DNA from: Apostichopus californicus | Taxonomy: Eukaryota > Echinodermata > Holothuroidea > Aspidochirotida > Stichopodidae | Length of the DNA stretch: 28,528 nt | NCBI GenBank assembly: GCA_020650975.1 | Contig: JAIPMN010021577.1 | Span: 1-28,528 of the forward strand | Reading direction: 5' to 3' | In this document: positions 20,083-28,528 of the stretch, one piece after another | How positions within the stretch are numbered: the stretch's first letter is position 1 | Layout: each line of letters opens with the position of its first letter | The notes under the pieces: generated by a model | Database searches by the model: none | Seen by the model: only the letters and a program-made list of their open reading frames with translations | Told to the model about the DNA's origin: nothing | Position numbers and translations under genes: made by a program

Positions 20083-20333
20083 CATTTGTATTTGTATTTT
20101 AGATCCTCCTGCAAGCAGGAACCCTCGAAGAAGCCTCATTGGCTTATCAAAGCTGCAAGCTGACCGAAGTCAGTCTCTTAGATTCATATTTAACGTCCAT
20201 GATTATGAATTGTTAATTGTCAACAACTCTGTAACTGGACGACATACATTAATCTTGGAGTGACTCGAACCGGGGACCTTATGATTGGGAGGCACCAGCG
20301 TTAACCACTGAGCTATAGATTGCAAAGTCATTG
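20083..20333 (-). mobile_element. tRNA-derived SINE, apparently near full length, minus strand
   Basis: Read on the minus strand, the 5' end is a tRNA-like head. It has an A box TAGCTCAGTGG (20315-20305), an anticodon-arm region with CCAATCA in the loop position, and a B box GGTTCGAGTC (20271-20262). RNA polymerase III would transcribe from these internal boxes. A unique body of about 150 bases follows, then a short ATACAA-type tail at 20083-20100. The body holds three consecutive short hairpins (20160-20173, 20131-20145, 20108-20119). The loop suggests an isoleucine-type (AAT) tRNA ancestor, but stems are degraded. No clear target-site duplication is found. I cannot assign it to a named SINE superfamily. 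Confidence 0.75.
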
Positions 20334-20962
20334 ACCAAAAATCCCCCAAACTTGAAGCAGATGATGTTTCCTAAGATGTACTCTCTGCTGTTCCTCTCTT
20401 TAATACTTAGAATGTTGTGTGCAAGTTACACAGGGTGTCTGTAACAACCAATCTGTGCCAAACACACTGCTGGATCATTACAGCCTACACGTACACAATT
20501 AACGAAAACCATAAACATCGTACAAATCACTTTATCGTCAACAAAACCTTGAAGCAGGTGCCATATCTTAACTTTGGCACTTGGTAACTATAGCAACAAT
20601 CACAAATACTTTCGAATTGGCTATGAATATTTTATGGTTGACGGCCTAAAATAAGGACCCGAGGCTATGGCTATGCCATCAGATTTAACACCGACTCTGG
20701 CCTGTGATTCTGTCAAAATATAATAGAAACAGGCGTAAAGGATCCCAGCTGTTCTACACATATTCAATATATCCTTGTAGATGATACGTCCGCTGCACTG
20801 TTAATAATAAAGCTCGCTCGCCAATGTGTTATTAAACAGCTATTAATTTCTAATTGCCGACGACCACCGAGTGAATACTATATTAATACTGATTTGATGC
20901 AGTCTCTATTCAGCAAAAGTCAGTCACATACTGTATGCATACAAATCTGCATAGTGCACTAT
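20334..20962. other. stretch without a supported gene
   Basis: No coding or RNA signal is seen. It includes one copy of the 15-mer GGCCTAAAATAAGGA (20644-20658) that recurs at 22858. Confidence 0.5.
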
Positions 20963-20995
20963 GGGGAGGGTGTTGGGGGGAGGGGGCTTGGGGGA
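20963..20995 (+). repeat. strong G-quadruplex candidate
   Basis: Five G-runs (GGGG, GGG, GGGGGG, GGGGG, GGGGG) within 33 bases are separated by loops of one to four bases. This is the clearest quadruplex candidate in the window. Confidence 0.75.
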
Positions 20996-21277
20996 GTCAA
21001 AGAGTTTTAGACAGAACACTTTTAATAAATAACATTTCAATAGTTTCTAATGTTGTTTAACATGATCTCCTTGAATGAAGATACAATGTTACCACTGTTT
21101 GCCCTCGCAAGCATGTTTCTGTAGAGCTGATGTAACTCTCATATACGCCACTTTAAGCTGCTAACCAGAGCATTAATAACTTATATAAAAGATGTTTTAG
21201 CTCATTCTTTGCATCATAACTATACATATCTTACTAGTTTTGTATTAAAAACCAAAAAAAAAACTTTTAATTGTGAC

Positions 21278-21726
21278 CAAATTTGACCTTGAAATACCCA
21301 AAATAGCCGGTAAAATGAGATGTTTGAGGGCGCTGTTCACAGGCATCGTTGGGCATACGACCCTGAAAATGCAGTTTATTTGTAGTCTTTATGCTAGTGG
21401 ACCACCCTCTTAATTGTAAAGCACCTGTATGCTAATGCTGAGAAGTTGTTGTCATTTGAATTACTCAAATCGGCTTGTACAAGCATTTTCATACGTATGA
21501 ACCAAGTGATTTTCGCAATTTTCGAGTCGTAAATTTGAGTAGATAACACAAAATACACAACTTTTTGACTTGAGTTTTTAAAAATAGGGTCAATACACTC
21601 CTGAAAAATGGTATTTAAAGAAAAATAAAAAAATACCCACAGGCCCAAATTGGACCCCCAATTAGGGCCAGAAGTGAGATTTCTTAAGTTTGAGGGCGCT
21701 GTTCATAAAACGTACGACCCGCTTGA
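21278..21726 (+). repeat. two diverged direct repeats around GAGGGCGCTGTTCA
   Basis: Segments of about 85 bases (21278-21366 and 21643-21726) align in order: CCAAATTTGACC / CCAAATTGGACC, then TGAGAT, then TTTGAGGGCGCTGTTCA, then a CATACGACCC / CGTACGACCC block. The offset is about 365 bases. They may be two copies of an old repeat family or an internal duplication. Confidence 0.6.
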
Positions 21727-22044
21727 CTTTTTTTTTCGCACTTTTCCCGTACAACTACCACTGGACAAGGATCCTATGCAAATTAAAACTCAAACATGCC
21801 TTTGCTTGTGAATATAGAGCACACTCAAAGTAGGGCCAGAAAAGGCCCCTATCTCATTTTCTGCCATTTTAATTACTTGTTACGAAAAATTGAGACCGAA
21901 ATTTTCCTCAAAGTTAGCTAAATTTGAAGACTGGTCACATGTCTTCCACAATATCTGCAATATCAGACATAAAATACTTTACATTTATGCAAAAGATGCC
22001 TCCAAACTTGACACAAATTTAGGGCTCTTAAAATGCAATCTGGA
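21727..22044. other. stretch without a supported gene
   Basis: The frame at 21890-22090 has no domain and runs into the hairpin below. Confidence 0.45.
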
Positions 22045-22081
22045 TTTGGTTGCTAGGCGGGGCCGTATCATAGCAACCAAA
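22045..22081. repeat. 11-bp perfect inverted repeat (hairpin), X-box-like arms
   Basis: TTTGGTTGCTA (22045-22055) and TAGCAACCAAA (22071-22081) are perfect complements around a 15-base GC-rich loop. The arms contain GTTGCTA / TAGCAAC, resembling RFX half-sites, but with 15 bases between them this is not a standard X-box. Confidence 0.75.
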
Positions 22082-23580
22082 AAGTTTTAAATTTTTTTTT
22101 GGCCCAATTTCATCCTTTGAGACATATGGCAAGACACCATATCAATTTCAGGCGATTCTGAGAGGGTCGACGTGGAGGCCACTGTTGATTTGGCATGGAT
22201 TGACCCAAGACAAAACATTGATAATTACACAATTTTCCGTTCTATTACAAATGTTTCTATTACAATCCAGTGTCGTATAACAAACATGGTAAATACAGGT
22301 ACATTAAACAGATGTCACTATGCCTGCAACCATCAGCTGTCTTGGGGCAGTATTAAGGTAGGGAGGGGGAATGGGACTGCAACAAAACAAGAGGTTTAAT
22401 TATGCCTTGTGATAAAATTAATCTTTAAGAAAATTCTTTTTCTCTTTAATACTGGTTTATGTTGGTACTTATGTGGTAAGCATACATCATGGCACATATT
22501 AACATGAGAGTTGCTTAAAGGTATACAGACACCTAGGAACAACATTGATCTAATCACTCTAATAGGCATAAGAAATCATGAAAATACCTGCAACTCCCAT
22601 CAAAATCCATCAAACATTGACCATGTTACAAGTTTTCTCTTAATTCTAGATTTATTTATGAATAAACATTAGATAATTCATTATGCACAGTGATGATGTA
22701 AAGGGTGCGACTGCTTAATTTTCCGTTACGTTATCCCTTTATTTGGTTTGTGGCCGAAGGCAATTTTTTGAAATATTTTATAATCTTCTATGAAAAGAGG
22801 AACATCACATTATTCAAATGATAAATGTGGGCTCGTAATTAGGTGTTACCTTATTAAGGCCTAAAATAAGGAATTTTTCTCGATGAGCTTTACACTCACA
22901 ACATAGTTTGCACATACTTAATAATGAGTTTCCACATATTTATCAAAACTTAAAATATATCTTTGGAACGAACAGAGCTTTTCATAAAATGTCAACAGAC
23001 TTTCAAAGAGATTACCACACACAACAAATTTTACTGAATATGGGGCAAATTGGGTAGGTGTACGTAGACCTGTAATTAATAACATCTACCAAGAGCTATG
23101 AAAGACAGTAGTCTACTGTGAAAAGTACACATAATTACAAAAATTCTCGCAATTAGAAACCAGATTGAAGTTTTATTCTGACCGACATTTAGGTTTGCAT
23201 ATATAAGGGCTTGATCAAATTCCCAACTACTGTATGTAAGGCCATGTTTCACATCTTCAATCACAAACACAATAGTCTGATTCACATTGGCAGAGTTGGT
23301 TTCCCTAAGGCAATAGATGCTGCTTCTCATATGAAGACAGGGAGGCCGGCAATATCGACTCAAAATCACATGTTCACACAGGACATTTCACAATGAATTC
23401 ATCTCAAGTTAAATATATAACTCAGAGTCTCATAAAATCTTGAATATTTCAGGCATACTTCGGTTATAAATTATGTTTGTTTCATTTATAAACATTTAAT
23501 ATTTAAAATGAAAAAATTCTCCATATTCAGGGATCACAATGAACTGTAAAGTTTGACTTTTTATGTTAGTCTCTTAAGGC
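22082..23580. other. 1.5-kb stretch without a supported gene
   Basis: Frames at 22172-22399 (plus) and 23076-23369 (minus) lack recognisable motifs. A 7-bp hairpin CCTTATT...AATAAGG lies at 22849-22871 around AAGGCCTAA. Confidence 0.5.
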
Positions 23581-23610
23581 CCTCCCCCCTCCCCCCTCTC
23601 CCCCCCCCCA
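23581..23610 (-). repeat. C-rich tract (quadruplex potential on minus strand)
   Basis: Four or more C-runs of three to ten bases occur with single-T spacers. The complementary strand fits the G-quadruplex pattern. Confidence 0.7.
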
Positions 23611-23829
23611 AGAAAAAAGTTTTATAGATGAGAAGGCTCATCAAATCTGTAAAGCATCATGGCTATATATAGACCTAGTTCCTTTCCACTTTTTGAAAAT
23701 ACTTTTAAGAGTCATCTATTCTTATTGGAGTAAAACAAATGCAAAATAATTTTCTTCCTTCAGTAATAGATTTTAACACTGTTTTCCAGTTTCATTTTTT
23801 CCCTTCATTTTGGGTTTCTACTACCACAT

Positions 23830-23950
23830 CTCGTATCATCCAACAAACTGTATTTAACTGTTCCTAAACCATGCTTGAAGACCTATGGTTACAGAAGCTT
23901 CGAATACTCTGGGTCTTATCTCTGGAACAAGTTACCAGATCACATTCAGG
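23830..23950 (+). mobile_element. second copy of the 9.4-kb LINE, internal RT fragment
   Basis: The translation holds NKLYLTVPKP, LKTYGYRSFEYSG and LWNKLPDHIQ in one frame, the C-terminal motifs of a CR1/L2/Jockey-like reverse transcriptase. By eye, about 108 bases align with the minus-strand copy near 9360-9470, with only six or seven differences, one of which is the frame-restoring base missing there. The copy is cut at both ends: the LHWLP block and the 3' UTR and tail are absent. Orientation is opposite to the 9.4-kb copy. Confidence 0.8.
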
Positions 23951-23984
23951 GCAAGAATTGGCCATACTGACTAAAATCAATAAA

Positions 23985-24375
23985 AATACAATTGGCTATT
24001 GTCTAAAGTAAAATCATTGTAAAACGGAGTTATTCAAAAGCTTTTTCAAACAGTTACATCAATCGCAAAATCTTTGACAGCATGCATGAACAATAAAGGG
24101 TGATCAGAATTAACAAAACCTTATATGTACAGGAAGTGTAATAAACCAAAAGTACACAAAACTAGGACATTGTTCTAGAAAATTAACAATTGGCTATTGT
24201 CTATAATACAATCAATGCAAATGAAACTTTTGGAAGCCTTTTAAAGAGTCTGTACATCAAGAGCCATATGAGCCATGAACGTAATAAAAGTAATCCGGGG
24301 TAAAAAATAAATAAAAACCTGAACTATGGTCCTAAATGACACATAAGTAGGACCTTTCTTTGAGAGAAACTAACT
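23985..24375 (+). repeat. diverged tandem duplication, period about 197 bp
   Basis: The block starting ACAATTGGCTATTGTCTA at about 23989 recurs at about 24187. The following segments (AATCATTGTAAA / AATCAATGCAAA, the AGCATGCATGAACAATAAA / AGCCATGAACGTAATAAA region, and AGGACATTGTTCTAGAAA / AGGACCTTTCTTTGAGAGAA) align in order. Divergence is considerable with small indels. It begins soon after the LINE fragment, so it may be non-coding tail sequence from an element that captured it, or an unrelated duplication. Confidence 0.65.
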
Positions 24376-24937
24376 TGAGACTCGGTTGTTAACAGTTTAA
24401 AATTGATGGATATATACTATAAATTTTATGCTTTTTATTTAAAAGTAACTGTCGCCTAAAGTGCTACCAAAATGGTCAATCTAGGATTCATTATTAATCA
24501 TGCATGAAAATATTTAAGTATTCATGAGAAACCTTCGTTCTTAAGTAGTTAAAAGCAGTTTGGAACACTCAAAGAGAGCCTTTTCCAATTCTAATGAATA
24601 TGCATTACCATACTCATCTAAAACAAGGAATATTAATGCCAATAAAAAGCAGGAAAAACGAAGTAGCATTGAAAGTCAGACAGCAAAAATATCCTTTGAA
24701 TTGAATTCCCTTAGATTCCACGGCCGTGAAAGAATTTATATGCCATTTTTCTACGATGCGTCGATTGATGAAAAAATGTCACTTACATTGAGAGTAGAAA
24801 AATACTAAAGTCACCTGTCATCATACATTTGTTTCTAATGAACGATATTCAAATTGCTTACAGACCAAAACATACAGAAATACTGACTCAGTTTGATTCG
24901 CAATTGAATGTTAGAGGAATGTTATAGGAGAATGAAA
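24376..24937. other. AT-rich stretch, no gene supported
   Basis: The 82-codon plus-strand frame at 24560-24808 is serine- and charge-rich with no simple repeat. It has no splice context, domain or codon evidence, and I do not call it. Confidence 0.45.
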
Positions 24938-24940
24938 GAT

Positions 24941-25378
24941 GGCCAAGAGGAAGCATAACAAGGACCCCCTCCACTCCATTACCCTGCCCTCCCCTCCCGC
25001 TTTAATACCGGGAAGTTATACCACCTCTGACATGTCAGCTGCGGCAAAAAATGGCCAAGAGGAAGCACAACAAGGACCCCCCTTCACTCCATTACCCTGC
25101 CCTCCCCTCCCGCTTTAATACCGGGAAGTTAAACCACCTCTGACATGTCAGCTGCGGCGAAAAATGGCCAAGAGGAAGCACAACAAGGACCCCCCTTCAC
25201 TCCATTACCCTTCCCTCCCCTACCCCTTTAATACCAGGAGGTTATACCACCTCTGACATGTCAGCTGCGGCGAAAAATGGCCAAGAGGAAGCACAACAAG
25301 GATCCTCCTCAACTCCATTCCCCTCCCCCTTTAATACCAGGAAGTTAAACCACCTCTGACATGTCAGCTGCAGCAAAA
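24941..25378 (+). repeat. satellite/minisatellite: four copies of a 112-113-bp unit
   Basis: Units begin at GGCCAAGAGGAAGCA at 24941, 25053, 25166 and 25279 (periods 112, 113, 113). The fourth is about 100 bases because part of its C-rich middle is deleted. Each unit has an A/G-rich start, a C-rich middle (CTCCATTACCCTGCCCTCCC), a TTTAATACC(G/A)GGAAGTTA block, and an end with the perfect palindrome TGACATGTCA overlapping a CAGCTG site. Copies are very similar, so the array is recent. Periods not divisible by three break any reading frame. The minus-strand frame at 25242-25478 is an overlap artefact. Confidence 0.95.
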
Positions 25379-26773
25379 TTATACTAGCTGAAAATCCTGG
25401 GAGAGGAATCACTTTAATAATGTCAACATTCAACATCCGAGAGAACTTATTCAACTGACAGCTAAACAGAGAGAGCAAGACAGAGGGAAAGGTACTTGGC
25501 TATATGGTTTCAATTGTGCAGATCAGTTGGCACGGCTTTGACTGGTCGCCGAGAAAGATAGCGTCGTTTCTACGGTAGATAGGGCGGTTTCCTTTCGAAG
25601 GGCCCCCGGCAGAAACGATAAAACTGCGCTGAGGGTATACACGACAAATCTGATTCATGTCATGTGGAAAACTGGAGTGCCATTATATCAATCCCGGTGG
25701 ATTCTAGGGTACAACTGTAGGACGGAATGTTATAGCTTTACTGCAGTGTCAGCTAGGGATTAGATGTATACTGTAGTTGTAAGCCTGTTAGGAAACAAAA
25801 AGCCATGTACATATGAACGTCAAAGACTTTTTACTTTAACATCGCAAGATTTATCTGCAGGGGACGATTATCACGCAATTTTAACTGCATGCACTTCATT
25901 GTAGTTTGGTCCACTGGGAACCAAATTTTGTCAAACAAAATGTTGATGTTTTTAAAAATACATACAATACCATTGTAATAGTGGTACACTCTGTTTATTT
26001 AATCAAATTTAACGCATGATAATAGTTTCAGACTTTGACGAGGCATTTTCTGTGATTACGAACATATCCCTTCTCTCTCTGTCTCAATCCTATCAGGACT
26101 CTTTCTGGAGTCAAAATGAACCACAAGTTACTCCCTATACTGACATCCTTGCCATTTCTTGAATTTCAAAAGCGACCGACATCTTTAAATTCTTCTACAG
26201 AGAGCGCAAACAAATACAGCGCCTTCAGAATTGTCTAGGATATAAATGGCGGTTGTATAATAATGATGAAAGCATAATTTTTCCGAGAGCAAAATCCGCA
26301 ACCATAAACTTATCGGCGACTCATAAACAATTTCCTGATTGACTCGGTTGGAGACGAGCCCAAGAAAATTACCAGAAATGTGGGTGTCTTTTTAATCAAC
26401 TCCTAAATGGTGATTTGCACACACACTCCACAGACATATCACAGACTTCCAATCAATAACTGTACAGCCAGACAGTCTTCCATTTTATCTTAATTGTCCT
26501 TTTTCAAACCCACTAGGTCAACTTTCAATGATTTCTCTCCTTTTGCAAACTGAGATTTAGGGATGTGTTTGCTGAGACACTCCATTGCGAAACAGAGCTA
26601 CAGTATAGAATACGCCCTGAGTGATATCAAAATGGCTGAAACTAATTTGTAATCAACTTAGAGATTTTTGTTTTCTCTCTCTCTCTAATATTCATCAGTG
26701 TAAACATTTGCACTGTCTTCCTCCCATTTTTACTGTTGTCGGCAGTCATTCCACAAAAAAATTCTAAATTGTA
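25379..26773. other. 1.4-kb stretch without a supported gene
   Basis: A CpG-richer patch lies at 25540-25640, with TCGTTTCT / AGAAACGA arms 42 bases apart (25563-25620). No ORF, RNA gene or transposon is supported. Confidence 0.45.
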
Positions 26774-26789
26774 GGGAGGGGGGGGGGGG
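26774..26789 (+). repeat. G-run
   Basis: GGGAGGGGGGGGGGGG-type run, one of several long G or C homopolymers in the window. Confidence 0.7.
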
Positions 26790-28351
26790 ATTCCTTTATA
26801 TAAAGAAAAAAATGAAAATGAGATTAATATCTCTGTTTGAATTCAGAATGGGCTTGTTAGGTAAGCCCAGTGTTTATTCATATCAAAATGGATTATAGTA
26901 TACCAATTATACACGTCTACTGTACCTCTGACTTCTTCAGAACAGCCATTTTTATGGTTATTTCATCTGTCATCCAGCACAATTAATAACCTCCGACCAG
27001 GGCACTTTCTGTCACTGGCATTTCAACATTCTATACTGACTGCAAAACCCACCAGTTATTTCCATGAACATACCAAGCATTAATTTTTATATGCACCTGT
27101 GCAATGACTTAAAGCAACATAGAAGGGCTGAATTTCATATGAAATAGCCCCAAAATGAAGGTGGATTATGGAATGTTGGCAGCCTCCCTCCTCACCCTGG
27201 TTAACCTTCTCCACCCAGAACATCTCAAAACAACAGTTTTTCTAAACTATTTGTGATAAATATGTAATGCTGTTTGATACTATTAATTTCTTATCCAATA
27301 ATATCTACCCAGTCTATCACCAACCTCTATCCTTTCCCCAGTCTTAACCTTCCCCTAGACCCTCTTTTCCCAACTCTGTCAATCAACTCTGCTTCTACAT
27401 ACCTAATTTCCACCTATGCATCCCTGTTCCCAACCCCCTTTCCCCCACCCATCCATACCCCATATACTACCTTATACCCTTCCTTACTCACCCTCTTTTC
27501 CCTGCCCCTGACCCTATCCGCTTCACACCGTTACCAAAACACACTTTTAAACGTGAATCAGCTTGACTTGAACAAACATGTACTTCTCTCTATCCAGCTA
27601 GCTGAGATGTATTTAGTTGGATAATTGCTTCTAACACAGATAGAAGAAATTCATCCACTAGTGATGAATCCAACGTTAAAATCAAATACTAACAACACTG
27701 ACTGAGTAAATATTTTAAGGGTTTCTTCCGGTTGTCTGAGGGGCAACTAGATCTTACTTTTTGATTACAGTCCAAAAAGCAAATTTGTTTTGACAGAAAA
27801 AAATGTTTACAATCCGGCAGAGAATGATCAACAATATGTAAGCAGCTGGAGAAATGTGTAGGTTATTGGAGCACATAGAACACCAGCTTTTTGGGCCTGT
27901 AAAACTTGATCCCCCCTCCAGTTTGATCATATTATATCTACCTATAAATATACCATTATTTTTGTTATATTTCAGTATCTCCAAAGGAATGGAGAGTGAC
28001 ATCATTTTTCATTATCATTATACAGCTTAAAATGCAATCTAAAATTTGATGTTAACAATTAGTTATCTGAATAGAAATTCGGTATTCCGAACGACCATAA
28101 AAGAAAAGTACGTGCTGCTTTTAGCTTGTTATAAAAGAAGAAAATTATTCTACCGTACGAGGGCAAATCTTTCAACAAATTTACCTGGTGTTGACATTTC
28201 TTAAACAGACACTTCACAATTGTGGGATTTGAAGTGTGTTGCGTCCATCAGCCAGCCTATTTGCATATTATTATGGATAAGGATACTACGTTTACAAGAA
28301 ACATCCGTTTGTCATTTAGAAAATTGTCAAATGTCTAGTTAAAATCAACGG
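26790..28351. other. 1.6-kb stretch without a supported gene
   Basis: It includes a pyrimidine-rich region at 27290-27535, whose 116-codon frame (27274-27624) is a proline/serine/leucine/threonine-rich artefact of composition. No other signal is seen. Confidence 0.5.
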
Positions 28352-28386
28352 CATATATATATATATGTATCATGTATGTGTGTGTA
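28352..28386. repeat. TA/TG dinucleotide repeat
   Basis: ATATATATATATAT then GTATCATGTATGTGTGTGTA lead directly into the tRNA-like sequence. SINEs often insert next to such AT-rich simple repeats. Confidence 0.7.
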
Positions 28387-28528
28387 TACCTAGTTGGTTA
28401 GGGTGTCCGCGTACAAAGTGGGAGGCCCGGGTTCGAATCCCGGTGAAGGCTGGAAGTTTTTTCACTGTTCTGGATTTTCCTTCTCATTACGTTTTCATTT
28501 ATATATATTCATTTGCCTTTGTCGTTTA
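28385..28528 (+). mobile_element. tRNA-derived SINE head, truncated by window end
   Basis: The T arm is intact: CCGGG (28427-28431), loop TTCGAAT, CCCGG (28439-28443), containing a perfect B box GGTTCGAATCC (28430-28440). A TAGTTGGTTAGGGTG block (28391-28405) stands at the A-box and D-arm position. An anticodon-like arm TCCGC-GTACAAA-GTGGG (28406-28422) has the loop order of a tRNA, with ACA in the anticodon position. The 5' acceptor strand is not recognisable (TGTGTATACC), and non-tRNA sequence follows the T arm, so this is a SINE or tRNA pseudogene and not a working tRNA. The body runs off the window. Its sequence differs from the SINE at 20083-20333. Confidence 0.6.

Noticed and set aside
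20254..20333. Functional tRNA gene on the minus strand
   Set aside because: A and B boxes are present, but acceptor and anticodon stems are degraded and a SINE body and tail follow directly.
24560..24808. 82-codon plus-strand ORF, non-repetitive and charge-rich
   Set aside because: No domain, no good splice sites, no promoter context; length is within chance expectation.
24941..25378. CRISPR-like array
   Set aside because: The four units are contiguous head-to-tail copies with no unique spacers, and the context is eukaryotic.
25242..25478. Minus-strand ORF over the end of the 113-bp satellite
   Set aside because: The unit length is not a multiple of three, and the ORF merely crosses the last unit.
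27274..27624. 116-codon plus-strand ORF
   Set aside because: It lies on pyrimidine-rich sequence and gives a Pro/Ser/Leu/Thr-rich peptide; no splice context or motif.

Overview
This window looks like non-coding nuclear DNA from an animal, most likely a marine invertebrate. An echinoderm or similar deuterostome is my best guess, but that is inference and not proven. By eye it is strongly AT-rich. It has no long open reading frame, no bacterial-type operon and no rRNA. It does carry many microsatellites, long homopolymer G or C runs, degraded non-LTR retrotransposon (LINE) tails, tRNA-derived SINE sequence and minisatellites. I found no gene that I can name. Nearly all reading frames of 60-120 codons look like chance or low-complexity artefacts. 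The window could be a long intron or intergenic DNA.

Layout. 1-5.0 kb: AT-rich sequence with a polypyrimidine tract, a G-run, a degenerate AAT array, two short minisatellites (about 3.9 and 4.65 kb) and one weak candidate exon (2025-2377). 4.95-5.6 kb: an RFX-type X-box, an 18-bp perfect palindrome and a GC-rich 21-bp minisatellite. 8.5-9.65 kb: two LINE 3' ends in opposite orientation, the second with clear C-terminal reverse-transcriptase motifs (LHWLP, RSSN, WNNLP). 11.5-11.8 kb: a polypurine tract. 13.7-14.0 kb: a TGTACATTTATTG-type array. 14.1-14.4 kb: the best promoter-like assembly in the window (CRE, CCAAT box, TATA box, initiator-like A, then a 19-codon basic ORF that runs into a GTAAGT donor). 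15.18-15.24 kb: a hammerhead-ribozyme-like motif of the kind known from Penelope-like retroelements. 16.08-16.31 kb: a GGATAY array bounded by two identical 18-bp palindromes. 17.8-18.26 kb: a CpG-rich patch with a small candidate exon on the minus strand. 20.09-20.33 kb: an apparently full-length tRNA-derived SINE on the minus strand whose body folds into three hairpins, one with a C(UUCG)G tetraloop. 23.83-24.38 kb: a second copy of the 9.4-kb LINE, followed by a diverged ~197-bp tandem duplication. 24.94-25.38 kb: four copies of a 112/113-bp satellite unit, each holding the palindrome TGACATGTCA. 28.39 kb to the end: the start of another tRNA-derived SINE, cut by the window edge.

There is no set of genes here that can be said to work together. 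The interest lies in retroelement and satellite structure: the hammerhead-like motif, the SINE with a stacked-hairpin body, the palindrome-bounded array and the palindrome-bearing satellite. The one plausible gene start is near 14.34 kb.
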